Source: Hondaea fermentalgiana
Lineage: Eukaryota; Sar; Bigyra; Thraustochytrida; Thraustochytriidae
Assembly (NCBI GenBank): GCA_014084085.1
Contig: NPFB01000039.1
Span: 167,967-231,966, forward strand
DNA: 64,000 bases
Direction of reading: 5' to 3'
A program made the position numbers and the translations under genes. Shown piece after piece: positions 1-9,637 of this stretch. Every line of letters starts with the position of its first letter. Within the stretch, counting starts at the first letter, position 1. The notes under the pieces are model-generated. The model had not been told where the DNA came from. It saw only the letters and a program-made list of their open reading frames with translations, and ran no database searches.

Positions 1-3000
1 GAAAGTTGCCTCTCCGAAAGCTGCAAAGCCTCACGAAGGCCTTCCTGAAACTTCTCCATCTTGTTGATAAACGCCTCAAGTGAAGAGCTCTCGCCACGCG
101 CAGCCTTGAGGAGCGACTGCCAGTGGTGGGCTTCAACGGTCTCTTTGAGGTCATGGAAAAGTCGATTTGCTGCCAAACTGCCATCAACATGCTGCCCGGA
201 TGATAGAATTTCCGAGTACTCGCGCTCCATCGTCCAATGATCCACTTTGATCCCGCGAAGAGTTTCCTCGCGGTACTGGAGGCGAATACGACACTCTAAT
301 TCGCGCGCTTTCCAAACAAGGATTTCATGACGTGACCATTCGTGGCTTTGATTACTCCTCGTATGGTCGTCGACAAGCTCGCACGATCGCGAGATCACGT
401 CGCGTAAAATGTGGGCCGGAACCAGATGGCTGTACACGTTGGTGAGAATCTCCTTGTCCGCGCCACTTCCTTGATCCAGAGCATTTTCGAGACGCGGCGC
501 GGCCATTATTGCATGATCTTCTAGGAACATCGCATCTTCTGCAAGGTCGGTGATAAGGGCCGGAAAGTCTTTACCCTCTCCCGAGACGCCTTCGATACGA
601 GCCTCACCTGTGTGCAAATAAAGTGCAGATCCGCGCGCCGGACGGTTTGCGGGACCTTGTGTCGTCACACAAAGACCCCATGCTCCGGAACCAACAACAT
701 TCTTGTTCATTCGCAAAATTACTCCGTTCCGCTCACCTTGTCCGGGTGACCCGGAAACAAAGACAAGAACGCTCCGAGCTTTGGAGGAATTATGTTCAGC
801 TGTTGAACCATCGTCCAAGAGTCGCACGCAATCGTATGGTTCGCGCCCAAACTTTGACAAGGGCGGCCAGCACATGGAATGCTCGGTCGAGGAAAATCGA
901 GTTAGCAGCCGCTCAGGCTGGAGACGAGATATTGCATTCGCGTTTGGCCCACGCTGATCAGATGAAGTTTCTGAAGCAAGAGAAAACTCGTTCGTTGCTA
1001 CGTCTGGCCACAAGACTCGCTTCTGTAGCAGCTCTAACTCTTGCTGGATGCGCATGTCAGCACAGAGAGTGTCAATGGCCAGAGCAAAGTCGCGAAGCGC
1101 AACAAGACCTTCCTCAGCCCAGCGTTCGTACAACGCGTGGCCATTGCAATGCGGCCACTTGTCCCGTAGCCATGCGAGCGCAGTTTCAAGCTCCGACGCG
1201 TCATGGAAATGCGGAGCGTGTGCAAACTCGAGGTCGTCGTTGAGTTCGTCCAAGGTCAGAGCCATACGCTCCCACGTAGTCCAGTCGGGTACAGGAATGT
1301 CTTGAAACCATTCTCTTGCTCCAATACCAGTGCGCTCCTTGCTTGAGAGGGCTGCGCGCACTATTTCCGCCAAGCGAGACGGCAGCTGAGACGCTTGAAC
1401 AGGTGCTCCTGGCGGTCGCGTCGGCTCGGATGTCGGCCCTTCAAGAAGCGTCTGCAGATCCCATGCATGACAGCGATCCAGGGCCTCTGCCAGTGCCACA
1501 AGGTTGTAGCCTTCCAAATCGTCGTTATCGTCCAAGATCAGAATTTCTTGTCCGCACCAAGACTTTCCTTGCGGCCCTAGCTCGCTGTTGAGCAACGCCA
1601 TGTCAGCGTGGGACAGCGCTGTTGGCGCAATGATCTCTTGCAGCTTTGACAATGAAGCGGATGAATGACCTGCGAAAAGCTTTGCGCATGACGAAAGACC
1701 TGCCTGCACAAACCTAGCGACAAAATTGCGCGCAACAAGGGTCGTACGAATCGAGAGCTCGGCAATCTTCGGCGCAAAAAGCTCACGATGTCTCAGAACA
1801 AAAGCTTGCATTCGTTGCGATCGCAAGTCTGCTTCGGCAACTTGATTCTCCGCTTTCAATAGCTGGCGTAGCTGCGTCGCTTGCTGATCGCGCAGGTCGG
1901 CAATTTGTCTCTCAAGCATCCGCTCAAAAGCAATATGAGCTTGTTCTCGGAGTCCCTCCTCACACTTTCGCTCTTCGCGGGCTACACGCCGGTCTTCGTC
2001 GTCGCTGTAGTCGTCCCCATCATCCTCGGAGGCTGCCTGCTCGTCAAAGTTTTCGTCGATTGCATCTTTGATGAGATCGACAAAATTTTGTTGCACGCGA
2101 GCGCGTTCTTCCGCAGCAGCTTTGCGGCGAGTACGACGCACGATAGAGTGATTCTGAGATTCTGCGCGAGCACAGCGTGCCTCGAGCTTAGCGATTCTGG
2201 CAGTGCATTTTTCTATCGCCGCGCGTAGTTGGGCATTCTCGGTCATAAGCTTTTGACCGTGCTTTCCGATTTGGGAAGAGGTCTTTTCCCCATTTCCATA
2301 TGTGACACGATGTCCACTTTCCTGGCTCTTGCTCTCTCGATTGTTCTCTCTTTCATTTTGCTGTTTTTGCTCGTCGTCTCTCTTGTTGAATTCTTGATCG
2401 CTTCCGTCAGCCTCGTTGTGGCTGCTCCCAAGCGCACGCACACGGGTTCGCGATGGCACTGGACTCGTTTTACCTCGCGCAAACCTGACAAATTCGCGAA
2501 GAGAGATCATCCCATTGCCGTCCTGATCGAGCTCTGCCATGAGTGCGACAAGCTCTCGCACGCTAAAGACGAATCCAAGCTGCTCAAGACCCAGCTGGAA
2601 GTCATGTTTAGATATACTTCCGCTCTGATACTTGTCAAAATGCGCAAAAGTCTTTTCTGGTGAAAGACCTTTGGCCTGCGCATTCTTCACGAGCAGACTC
2701 AACTTCGCTCGCACGTCTTCGTCCGCTTTCAAGATTTCACCCGTGGGACTGACGGGACGATTATCTTGTGCCATGTGACGCAGGATATGATCCTCAAGAT
2801 CAACGTAGCGGACGTGCGCATCTCGTTGGTTCTGTACGTCTTTTGTATCCTGAAGCATGGTCATGAGCACACCTGTTTCCTGGATAGTCAGTCGAATCTC
2901 CAGCTTGTGAAGCCCCTTGACAAAGTCTGGTCTGCTCACGGCTCCGCTCCGCGTTGGATCAAAAGCATAAAAGGCGCTTGCAAAGGGTCTATCGCCTAAT

Positions 3001-3680
3001 ATGCCACGACGAGCATTCTCGTAGCGTTGTCGTAGCTTGTCCATGAGCTCATAAAGATCGACGGCTCGGATTGCTGATGGTCGCCGCTTGCGGGAAAAAG
3101 CCCTTTGTTCATGCATCTCAAGTCTTGCCTGTCTTTTATGCTCTGCGGCATCTCTCGCGGTTTGGCGTTCCAGCTGGAGACGTGGAACATGTTGTTTTGC
3201 TGACATTCTTACGGAGGAAGTCGCTGCGATAGAAAGGTGCAGTCTGCCTTGGGGTTCGAGATCGACACTCAGACGCGTGGGGTTTTCCTCCTCAAGCATC
3301 TGAAGAAGCGCAGCGACACTCACAGACGACGTTGCGAGCGTGGCAACTTCTTTTTCTCCGTTCCAAGCGGATCGGCGAAGCTGTTCCACAACAGATATAG
3401 TCAAATACGGGGGTAGCTTAGTCCAAGTTTCGTCGGTTCCCGGGTACTTAATCTTGATTTTGCTTTTGGTGTCTTCGTTGCTCCACACGGCGTCAACGCC
3501 GGCCTTGTGGTCATGTGAGGAATCATCCACCACGGCAAATCCTGTTTCTGCGTGCACGTTGAAAGGTACTAGCTCCACTGCAATCTTCGCCTCGGCCTTT
3601 TGTCCGCAGCGAACACCTTGGGCCGTCCACCCACACAATGTGAGCGTGCACGGCGCGTCGTGGTCTTCACGATCCACCAT
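1..3680 (-). CDS. Large EF-hand and coiled-coil protein, C2-like N-terminus, cut by the window edge
   Basis: Reading the minus strand from an ATG at 3680 to base 1 gives about 1226 codons without a stop, so the C-terminus lies outside the window. Residues about 5-160 are beta-rich and end in a DLEP-Q-GRLHLSI stretch that resembles C2 domains of novel PKCs (tentative). A basic helical linker follows, then three EF-hand-like units. Loops at about 241-252 and 349-360 are degenerate. The loop at 385-396 (DQDGNGMISLRE) is canonical, with D, D, N, S and E at positions 1, 3, 5, 9 and 12, so calcium binding is likely. Residues about 420-600 are charged coiled coil; the rest is a large helical region I do not recognise. 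The start is the first in-frame ATG downstream of an in-frame stop in the AATC repeat at 3761-3788. Likely a calcium-responsive scaffold; function unknown. Confidence 0.8.
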   Translation of the reverse strand, partial: MVDREDHDAPCTLTLCGWTAQGVRCGQKAEAKIAVELVPFNVHAETGFAVVDDSSHDHKAGVDAVWSNEDTKSKIKIKYPGTDETWTKLPPYLTISVVEQLRRSAWNGEKEVATLATSSVSVAALLQMLEEENPTRLSVDLEPQGRLHLSIAATSSVRMSAKQHVPRLQLERQTARDAAEHKRQARLEMHEQRAFSRKRRPSAIRAVDLYELMDKLRQRYENARRGILGDRPFASAFYAFDPTRSGAVSRPDFVKGLHKLEIRLTIQETGVLMTMLQDTKDVQNQRDAHVRYVDLEDHILRHMAQDNRPVSPTGEILKADEDVRAKLSLLVKNAQAKGLSPEKTFAHFDKYQSGSISKHDFQLGLEQLGFVFSVRELVALMAELDQDGNGMISLREFVRFARGKTSPVPSRTRVRALGSSHNEADGSDQEFNKRDDEQKQQNERENNRESKSQESGHRVTYGNGEKTSSQIGKHGQKLMTENAQLRAAIEKCTARIAKLEARCARAESQNHSIVRRTRRKAAAEERARVQQNFVDLIKDAIDENFDEQAASEDDGDDYSDDEDRRVAREERKCEEGLREQAHIAFERMLERQIADLRDQQATQLRQLLKAENQVAEADLRSQRMQAFVLRHRELFAPKIAELSIRTTLVARNFVARFVQAGLSSCAKLFAGHSSASLSKLQEIIAPTALSHADMALLNSELGPQGKSWCGQEILILDDNDDLEGYNLVALAEALDRCHAWDLQTLLEGPTSEPTRPPGAPVQASQLPSRLAEIVRAALSSKERTGIGAREWFQDIPVPDWTTWERMALTLDELNDDLEFAHAPHFHDASELETALAWLRDKWPHCNGHALYERWAEEGLVALRDFALAIDTLCADMRIQQELELLQKRVLWPDVATNEFSLASETSSDQRGPNANAISRLQPERLLTRFSSTEHSMCWPPLSKFGREPYDCVRLLDDGSTAEHNSSKARSVLVFVSGSPGQGERNGVILRMNKNVVGSGAWGLCVTTQGPANRPARGSALYLHTGEARIEGVSGEGKDFPALITDLAEDAMFLEDHAIMAAPRLENALDQGSGADKEILTNVYSHLVPAHILRDVISRSCELVDDHTRSNQSHEWSRHEILVWKARELECRIRLQYREETLRGIKVDHWTMEREYSEILSSGQHVDGSLAANRLFHDLKETVEAHHWQSLLKAARGESSSLEAFINKMEKFQEGLREALQLSERQL

Positions 3681-3757
3681 CTTTCCGAGTCGTCGCCGCC
3701 GCCGCCGCACTCGCGACGACCGGTGCCTCAGCGACAGCACCGAGATCGGTCTCTGTT

Positions 3758-3760
<3 letters not shown>

Positions 3761-3788
<28 letters not shown>
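3761..3788. repeat. (AATC)7 microsatellite
   Basis: Seven perfect AATC units lie 80 bp upstream of the EF-hand gene start. On the minus strand they supply the in-frame stop that bounds that reading frame. Confidence 0.95.
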
Positions 3789-4249
3789 GTCCCGCCGTCG
3801 TTCTTCCGCTCTCTCGCAGAGCCCCCGCGTCTGCGTCCGTCCAAGTGCAAGCACGCGTCCGCGGCCGGCGTCAACGGCCTCAAGGACTTCGGCGCGAACT
3901 GGCGCCAAGTTCCTGCACCCGAGTTTCCACAGTGTGCACCTCGACGTCCGCGACGCGTCGAGTCCTCACGAGGCCTCTCCCCGCCCCGACTCGCCCTACC
4001 CCTCGCCTTGTCCCCGCTCGCGTCGCTCCCTCCTGCGCGGGCTCGTCCCGCCGAGCCCGCGCCTTTCGCTCCCGGTCTCGGCCCGCGGGGGGTGACAATC
4101 GTGAGGGATGACGACGATGACGGGCTCCTCACTGTCAAAACCCCATCCCGCTCCCACATCGACCGCCGGTCGCCGGAGACCTCGCGCGCGACGCTCGGCC
4201 CCTCGCACGCGCGGAGGGTCTCTGCGGGCGGGGCGGCGCAGCAGCTCGG

Positions 4250-4349
4250 NNNNNNNNNNNNNNNNNNNNNNNNNNNNNNNNNNNNNNNNNNNNNNNNNNN
4301 NNNNNNNNNNNNNNNNNNNNNNNNNNNNNNNNNNNNNNNNNNNNNNNNN
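4250..4349. other. Assembly gap of 100 Ns
   Basis: Exactly 100 Ns in a very GC-rich stretch, the usual placeholder for a gap of unknown size. It lies just upstream of the acidic membrane protein and may hide its leader or a first exon. Confidence 0.98.
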
Positions 4350-4398
4350 CGGCCCCGCGCCCGGCCCGCGCCTGCCTGTCCGCGCGGGCGCTGTCTGC

Positions 4399-4847
4399 AT
4401 GCCGGGCTGCCAACGTGGCGCCATGCGCGCGCGCATGGCCTCCGCCTCGCGACCCCGACGCCGCCGCGCGCTCGCCGTGGCGCTGGCCCTCGCGTGCGCG
4501 GTTGCGGCCCTCGCGGGCGCCGACGCCGCCCACCTGCGCGTGCTCCAGGGCGCAGAAGAGGCCGAGGCCGCCGGGGCCCAGCTCCGCGGAGCCGGCGTCG
4601 AGGCCGACGAAGAGAAGCAGGAGGGCCTCAAGGCGCCCAAGCCCGACTCGAGGGCCGACGACGGCGATGCCGACGAGCCCCTTCTTAAGGCGATGACCGT
4701 GGACGACGACGAGGAGGAGGATACGGAGGATCACGTCATCGAATCGCCGATCCCCGAAAAGGCTTTCGCGGGTGATGAGGTGGCGTCGAAGGAGGCCGCG
4801 GCCGAAGCTGTGACCTCGACCCAAGCCAAGGGCGATGCAGATGACGA

Positions 4848-4879
<32 letters not shown>

Positions 4880-6810
4880 ATGACTACAAGGCTGATGATG
4901 CCGATCTCACACCTTATGCTAGACATATCCCAAAGTCCAAGGCGAAGGCAAAGACCACCTCTGACTCGACAGAGGAAGAAGGCGCCTCTGACGCCACGGC
5001 GATGCCTGAAGTTGTCCCTGCGCCCAAGCCGAAGGCTGTCGCTGCAGATTCTGATGTTAAAGCCAAAGCGGGACTTTTCAACGAAGAGGCGAGAACAAAG
5101 GAAGACGATACAGCGAAAGAAGTTGATGAGGCAAAAGAGAAGAACGCCACGTCCAACGGGTCGTCCAGCTCAGATGAAGAAATCAAGAAAGAGAAAGCAG
5201 ACGAAAAACTCGCAAAGGCTGTGTCTAATGCAACAGCCACAGCTGCAGCTCTTGCGACAGAAAATGTAACACAGGCGGAGGCGACGAAAACCTCAACCAA
5301 GAATGACAGCAAGAGCGAGACGAAGCATCTGGACGAGCAAAGAAAGTCGAAGGATGGGGAGCCGTCTTCGGTACCACTCGCAACGGAAGGTAATTTGACT
5401 CAGATTGTCAAACCGATCGCCAATTCTACCTCAGCAACAAACCTGAAGAATTCTTCAACTGTCGCGCAACCTTTGACGCAGAAGAACTCGACGGTGGGCA
5501 GCGCGACCAAACCCTCTACCCCAAAGGTGAAGCCTGCAAACTCTACTGAAGAGTTGCCAAAAGGTGACACGAACGATACAGGTGCTCCTGGCAAGGTCAA
5601 TGAGACGCAACCCTTGCCTCAGAACACCTCAGCGTTATCGGGCGAAATCATAAAGCAAAAGGGTACTGCAGACAAGAGTTCAAACAAGAGCGCCGCGCCT
5701 TCGGCATCAGCAAACTCTACTGATGCCCCGGGTCAAGATGCGGCGTTGAAATCAAGCGATATGCAAAGTGCTACTGCAATTCCTGGTCTGAACATAACCT
5801 CGGAGTCTTCGAGTGCTACCAGCACAGATGCGTCTCAATCCAACGGCAAGGAGAGTGGTGACGAGGAGCTCTTAGAACTCGAGACCGATCTCAATGAAGA
5901 CGGCGATGCAAAGAATGGTGACGAGGATGTTGACCAACAGGAGACCAGCGGGGAATCCGGTGCTACTACAGAAGATGGAGATGCAGATCTTCAAAAGGGC
6001 ACAGATGATGCGGATCTTGATCTGGATCTCGATGCCGATGGCACGGATGCCGATGGCACGGAAGCCGATGGCACGGATGCCGATGGCATTGATGCCGATG
6101 GCACGAATACCGATGGCATTGATGCCAAGAATGCTGATGATGCTGGTGATGTCTCCAATGATGCCGATGGTGATGATGACAGTGACGTCGATGGCGATGC
6201 TAGTGATGCAGACGCTGATGTCAGCGACTCGGACGCTACAACTTCGAAGTTTGACTGGGATGACAATGATAGTTCTGACGAGTTCGACAAAGAAAACAAG
6301 GACGAAGATGATGCTGAGTCGTGGCTGGCATCCAAGAAAGAAGCGTATGATGAGGACGATACATCGGCGCACGCGGATCCCTTTGCCGACTCGAAAACCC
6401 GAACGGATGCGGACGCATACGAGGATGAGGACTCCAATGATGCCGTCGCGCCGCCAGATCCGCGTGGAGACCTGTATGAACAGGACGAATTCGGAGGTGT
6501 TGCCGCCAACTCGATGTCGGACAAGGATTGGACTGAGTCGTACCCCCCTTTCGTGAGCCACCACGTCCGATCGGAGAGCGGCAAAACATTTTGGGCTTTT
6601 CTCATTATGGGAGGCTTTGGGTACTTTCTGTATCGTTGCGGACTGAAGCTTTTTGCGCTTACAAAAGAAGACGATGAACAAACGTACAGTGCGGTGCCAA
6701 CTTCGGATCGATCATTCGATTTCGGAACGCGAGATCGCCGTCGGCGCGATTCTGGCAATTCCTCTTCGAATGGTGTGCCCATCACTCCTGATGTGTTGCG
6801 GATCAATTAG
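4399..6810 (+). CDS. Acidic, heavily N-glycosylated type I membrane protein, trans-Golgi TGN38-like architecture
   Basis: About 803 residues from the ATG at 4399; in-frame ATGs at 4423 and 4435 are equally possible, and the frame runs open upstream through the N gap. An arginine-rich start followed by ALAVALALACAVAALAGADA is a signal peptide. The lumenal part is long, disordered and rich in D, E, K, S and T, with more than a dozen N-x-S/T sequons between about residues 240 and 490 and a D-A-D-G-T repeat near 545-576. One hydrophobic span at about 730-750 is followed by a basic tail of about 50 residues containing YSAV (Y763), a Y-x-x-phi sorting signal. This layout matches cargo or sorting glycoproteins such as TGN38/TGOLN2, but I see no sequence homology, so the comparison is architectural only. 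Confidence 0.75.
6031..6126 (+). repeat. In-frame 15-bp repeat encoding D-A-D-G-T/I units
   Basis: About six imperfect copies of gatgccgatggcacg code for acidic DADG(T/I/A) pentads in the lumenal part of the membrane protein. The pattern resembles D-rich, possibly calcium-binding low-complexity repeats; copy number is likely polymorphic. Confidence 0.85.
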
Positions 6811-7113
6811 ACCTGGGCTGTTCGTCCAAACCGAGAAAATGAAAAAACAAAAAAGCGAAAGTTTGCATTTTTTTTTTCAGAGAGCAAGAGAGCCGACGGT
6901 GTGCAAGCGCTGCTGAATTTCATGACGAGAAACTTGCCGCTTCGGCACGTCACGTAGCATCCGTTTCCTCGGCGTGTCCCTGCAGAACAGATTCGGTCTT
7001 TGGAACACAGATTGTCGCCATTTGATTCCTCTTGTTGTTCTTTTTCGTTTGTTTGTCTTGTTTCCTTTGCACGGTGTTTGGCTCGCCACGCTTGCATGCA
7101 TTGTCAAATCAGA
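6811..7113. other. Intergenic space between two convergent genes
   Basis: Both flanking genes end here, so this should hold two 3' UTRs. It is more A/T-rich than its flanks, with A-runs at 6836-6856 and a T-run at about 6870. No gene seen. Confidence 0.6.
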
Positions 7114-9420
7114 TCAATCAGATTCAGAATCTGCGTCATCGCCGTTGTCATCGCCGCCATCGTCGTCCTCGTCATTGCCTTGAGGTTCGACAGCATTGGC
7201 ACTATCGTTGTCGGCCTCATCGGCCTCGACAACGGTGTAGTCTTGGTCATCCTGCTCGACCTGAATGCCATCGACGTGATTGTTGATCTCCTTGGTCACA
7301 TCCCAGTCCGGAAAGGTCTCATCAATGAGAACAGTCATGTCAGGATGGGTAAAGAACTGCATCGAAGAAATAGGAAGATCGTTCTGGCGGCGCCAGAGCA
7401 TTTCTTCAGCAAGCTGCGCGGTATTTTCGGAAACGGCACGCTGCAGCTTGGACTTCCACGTCGGACGGAACGAAGAGCCGCCCATTGTCACAAAGCAGTG
7501 CGAGCCGGTGCCAACGGTAATGAGCCAGAGCTTCTTGGACTCGTCGAGGATGAAGTCAAAGCAGGCCTCTTGCACGGCTGCCGTAGACCGAGGAAGCGTG
7601 CTTGCGCGACCATTTGGATCCTCATCAGCGCCCTCCTCTTCGCTACCGCGTTGACGGCGCATGATAGCATAGAGCGCGTAAATCATGCGCGCTTTCATGT
7701 GCGGGCGCAAGACCGTGTTCACATAGTTCGAATCGTTGCCCATTTCGGTGAGGTAGGTCTGCAAGCTGTTAAAGGACATGTACAGCTCACTGGACTTGAG
7801 AAGCTTCTTGTTGGCAGACTTTTGCTCACTGGTGATGTGGGCCGCCTTCTTGTAGTCCGAATCGTGGCGCGAGAACGGCTGGTATTTGATGACAGAGCGC
7901 AAGACGGCGCCGTCCGAGTAATAGACGATCATGGGTTTGTCCGAGACAATGACAGCATACGTGCGAATGATGAACTTGCGCTCCTCGATGAGGAGCGGGT
8001 TGTTGATGTACAGCTGGACCACAGCGCGGTTTTTGGTCTCCTTGCGCAACTCTTTGACGCTTTTTTCCGACTTTTCCAGCTGTTCGTAGACGCTGTCGGC
8101 ACTCTTCATGTAGTTGTCACCGGGCACGGTGAACTTGCGCACATAGGCAACACCGAAGTCTGTCATGGTCTCGTTCGTGCAGTGCTCTTTGAGTTTGGCG
8201 CGCTCCTCGAGACGGAAGAGACGCCACGTCAGCGGGTAAAAGTCTGGCTTGAGCTTGCACTCGGGGACCTTTTCGGCAAAGTTCTGAATGTGAAAGTACT
8301 GGTCGGCCTTGTTTTGCGGAAGAAAGATCGGGCAGAGCGTGATGCGGTTCTCGTCGACCTTGAACTGCGCGGGGCACTTGTTTTCGTCGCCGAGAATGAG
8401 AGGCGTCTTTTTGCTCGACTTGGCGGACTGCTTGTACCCGAGGAGCTTGAGCGCCCGGCCCATATCGTTCTTTTTGTGCATGTGCGCATACGTTGCGTCG
8501 CTGCGCAATTCCTGCACAAACTTTGCAAAGTCCGGGTCGGGTTCGCGCAGTGCGTAGACGTCCCGGCGACTCAGCCCGCCAGCCATGGCGGCGTCCTCGG
8601 TCTCGCCTTCGGCATTTTCGTTCTCGTTATCCTCAGTGTCGGCCGAGCCAGCCTGCGCAGCGGCCTCGAGCTTCTTCTCGACGATTGGGCCGCGCGAGGT
8701 GGCAAGGGCAAAGTAGTCAATAAGCTCCTTGTTCCCGTGAATCTTGACGCCGCCGGCGTCGAGCTCGGCAGCACTGAGATCGTATCCACCCAGGCTCATG
8801 TCCATCCTCCCAGGGGACATTTTCGCAATGCGGCGAGCGATACGCGTGTTGACGCGCTTTTCCATCTTGAGAACCTCCTCCTTGGTCTTGATGAGGTCGA
8901 GGGTTTTGTCATCGGCCTCCTTGTCTGGGTCACCCGTTGCGACAAATGGGAGAAGCTCGCCGCCGTTGAGGACGCGCTCGATGCGGTCCTTTTCGAAGTC
9001 AAAGTGCGGTTTGTTGACTGCGCCGGCCCGCACAAGGAGAAGCTCCGTCTTGGCCGTGTCTTCCACGATGCCGGCAACCTCTGTGTTTCTGTGCGCGCGG
9101 CGGGAAGTGGATTGGGCCTTGCTCATCACGCTCTCCGTGGGCAGGTAGAAGATCTCCCCATACAGGCGCTTTTGAGCAAACGACATGTCCAAGAAGGCGA
9201 TGCATACCGCGGACACGAAGATCATGAACAGCCTCGTCAGGCACGCGTTCTCGCTCTTGTTTTCGCTCGACCTGCGCTTCTCCATCTTGTCGTCCTCCTC
9301 GACGTCATGGTCGTCTTCCTCGTTCTCGCTGCTCACGCCCTCCTCCAGCAGCGACTTCTTGCTTTTGCGTCTCTTGGCGCTTGCGCCTTCGCGGTCGCCG
9401 CTGCCGCCGCCGCCGCCCAT
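7114..9420 (-). CDS. Membrane-anchored tubulin-tyrosine-ligase-like (TTL family) protein, probably catalytically degenerate
   Basis: 768 residues from the ATG at 9420; the frame extends upstream only through non-ATG codons. An acidic/basic N-terminus precedes one hydrophobic span at about 61-81, suggesting a type II membrane anchor. The C-terminal half carries TTL-family landmarks: a FYPLTWRL block, then QLYINNPLLIEERKFIIRTY around R481-K482-F483 (family form YI-x-NPLLI-x-x-RKFDIR), then CFDFILDESKKLWLIT near 620-636. In active TTL enzymes, which add amino acids to tubulin or other proteins, the last block reads LxEVN and its Glu and Asn hold Mg-ATP. Here it reads LITVGTG, with Thr635 and Gly637 at those places. 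Acidic stretches occur near 290 and at the C-terminus. It could be a pseudoenzyme or a divergent ligase. Confidence 0.75.
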   Translation of the reverse strand: MGGGGGSGDREGASAKRRKSKKSLLEEGVSSENEEDDHDVEEDDKMEKRRSSENKSENACLTRLFMIFVSAVCIAFLDMSFAQKRLYGEIFYLPTESVMSKAQSTSRRAHRNTEVAGIVEDTAKTELLLVRAGAVNKPHFDFEKDRIERVLNGGELLPFVATGDPDKEADDKTLDLIKTKEEVLKMEKRVNTRIARRIAKMSPGRMDMSLGGYDLSAAELDAGGVKIHGNKELIDYFALATSRGPIVEKKLEAAAQAGSADTEDNENENAEGETEDAAMAGGLSRRDVYALREPDPDFAKFVQELRSDATYAHMHKKNDMGRALKLLGYKQSAKSSKKTPLILGDENKCPAQFKVDENRITLCPIFLPQNKADQYFHIQNFAEKVPECKLKPDFYPLTWRLFRLEERAKLKEHCTNETMTDFGVAYVRKFTVPGDNYMKSADSVYEQLEKSEKSVKELRKETKNRAVVQLYINNPLLIEERKFIIRTYAVIVSDKPMIVYYSDGAVLRSVIKYQPFSRHDSDYKKAAHITSEQKSANKKLLKSSELYMSFNSLQTYLTEMGNDSNYVNTVLRPHMKARMIYALYAIMRRQRGSEEEGADEDPNGRASTLPRSTAAVQEACFDFILDESKKLWLITVGTGSHCFVTMGGSSFRPTWKSKLQRAVSENTAQLAEEMLWRRQNDLPISSMQFFTHPDMTVLIDETFPDWDVTKEINNHVDGIQVEQDDQDYTVVEADEADNDSANAVEPQGNDEDDDGGDDNGDDADSESD

Positions 9421-9583
9421 CGCCTTTAGTTCCCTCGCCCGCGCGCGCGAGCCCGAGACCAGCTCGCCAAACAGGGTTTCCACGCCGCTTTCGAGGCTCG
9501 ACGGCTCCAAGCCGCTTTGTTGCCGATTATGCAGTAAAATTCTCTGTCGAGAGCGGTGCCAGGAGAAGAGGATTGCGTTGGGC

Positions 9584-9637
9584 GTGTCGGGCGTGTCGGG
9601 CGTATCGGGCGAGTCGGGCGTGTCGGGCGTGTCGGGC
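9584..9637. repeat. Tandem 9-bp repeat gtgtcgggc, six copies
   Basis: Six adjacent units; four are identical and two differ at one or two bases (gtatcgggc, gagtcgggc). The array lies 164-217 bp upstream of the TTL-like start codon, in its leader or promoter. Confidence 0.95.

Larger units (their letters stand above)
3681..4398. promoter_or_regulatory. Divergent intergenic region between the EF-hand gene and the acidic membrane protein gene
   Basis: This stretch separates two divergent genes and should hold both promoters and 5' leaders. It has an (AATC)7 microsatellite at 3761-3788, a GC-rich stretch at about 3830-4249 and a 100-N gap. Open frames here are stop-poor GC-rich sequence with no domain. 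I see no clear TATA box. Confidence 0.4.

Noticed and set aside
7000..9429. 809-codon plus-strand frame opposite the TTL-like gene
   Set aside because: Shadow of the minus-strand gene: V/L/H/R-rich composition typical of antisense frames, while the minus strand carries TTL motifs.
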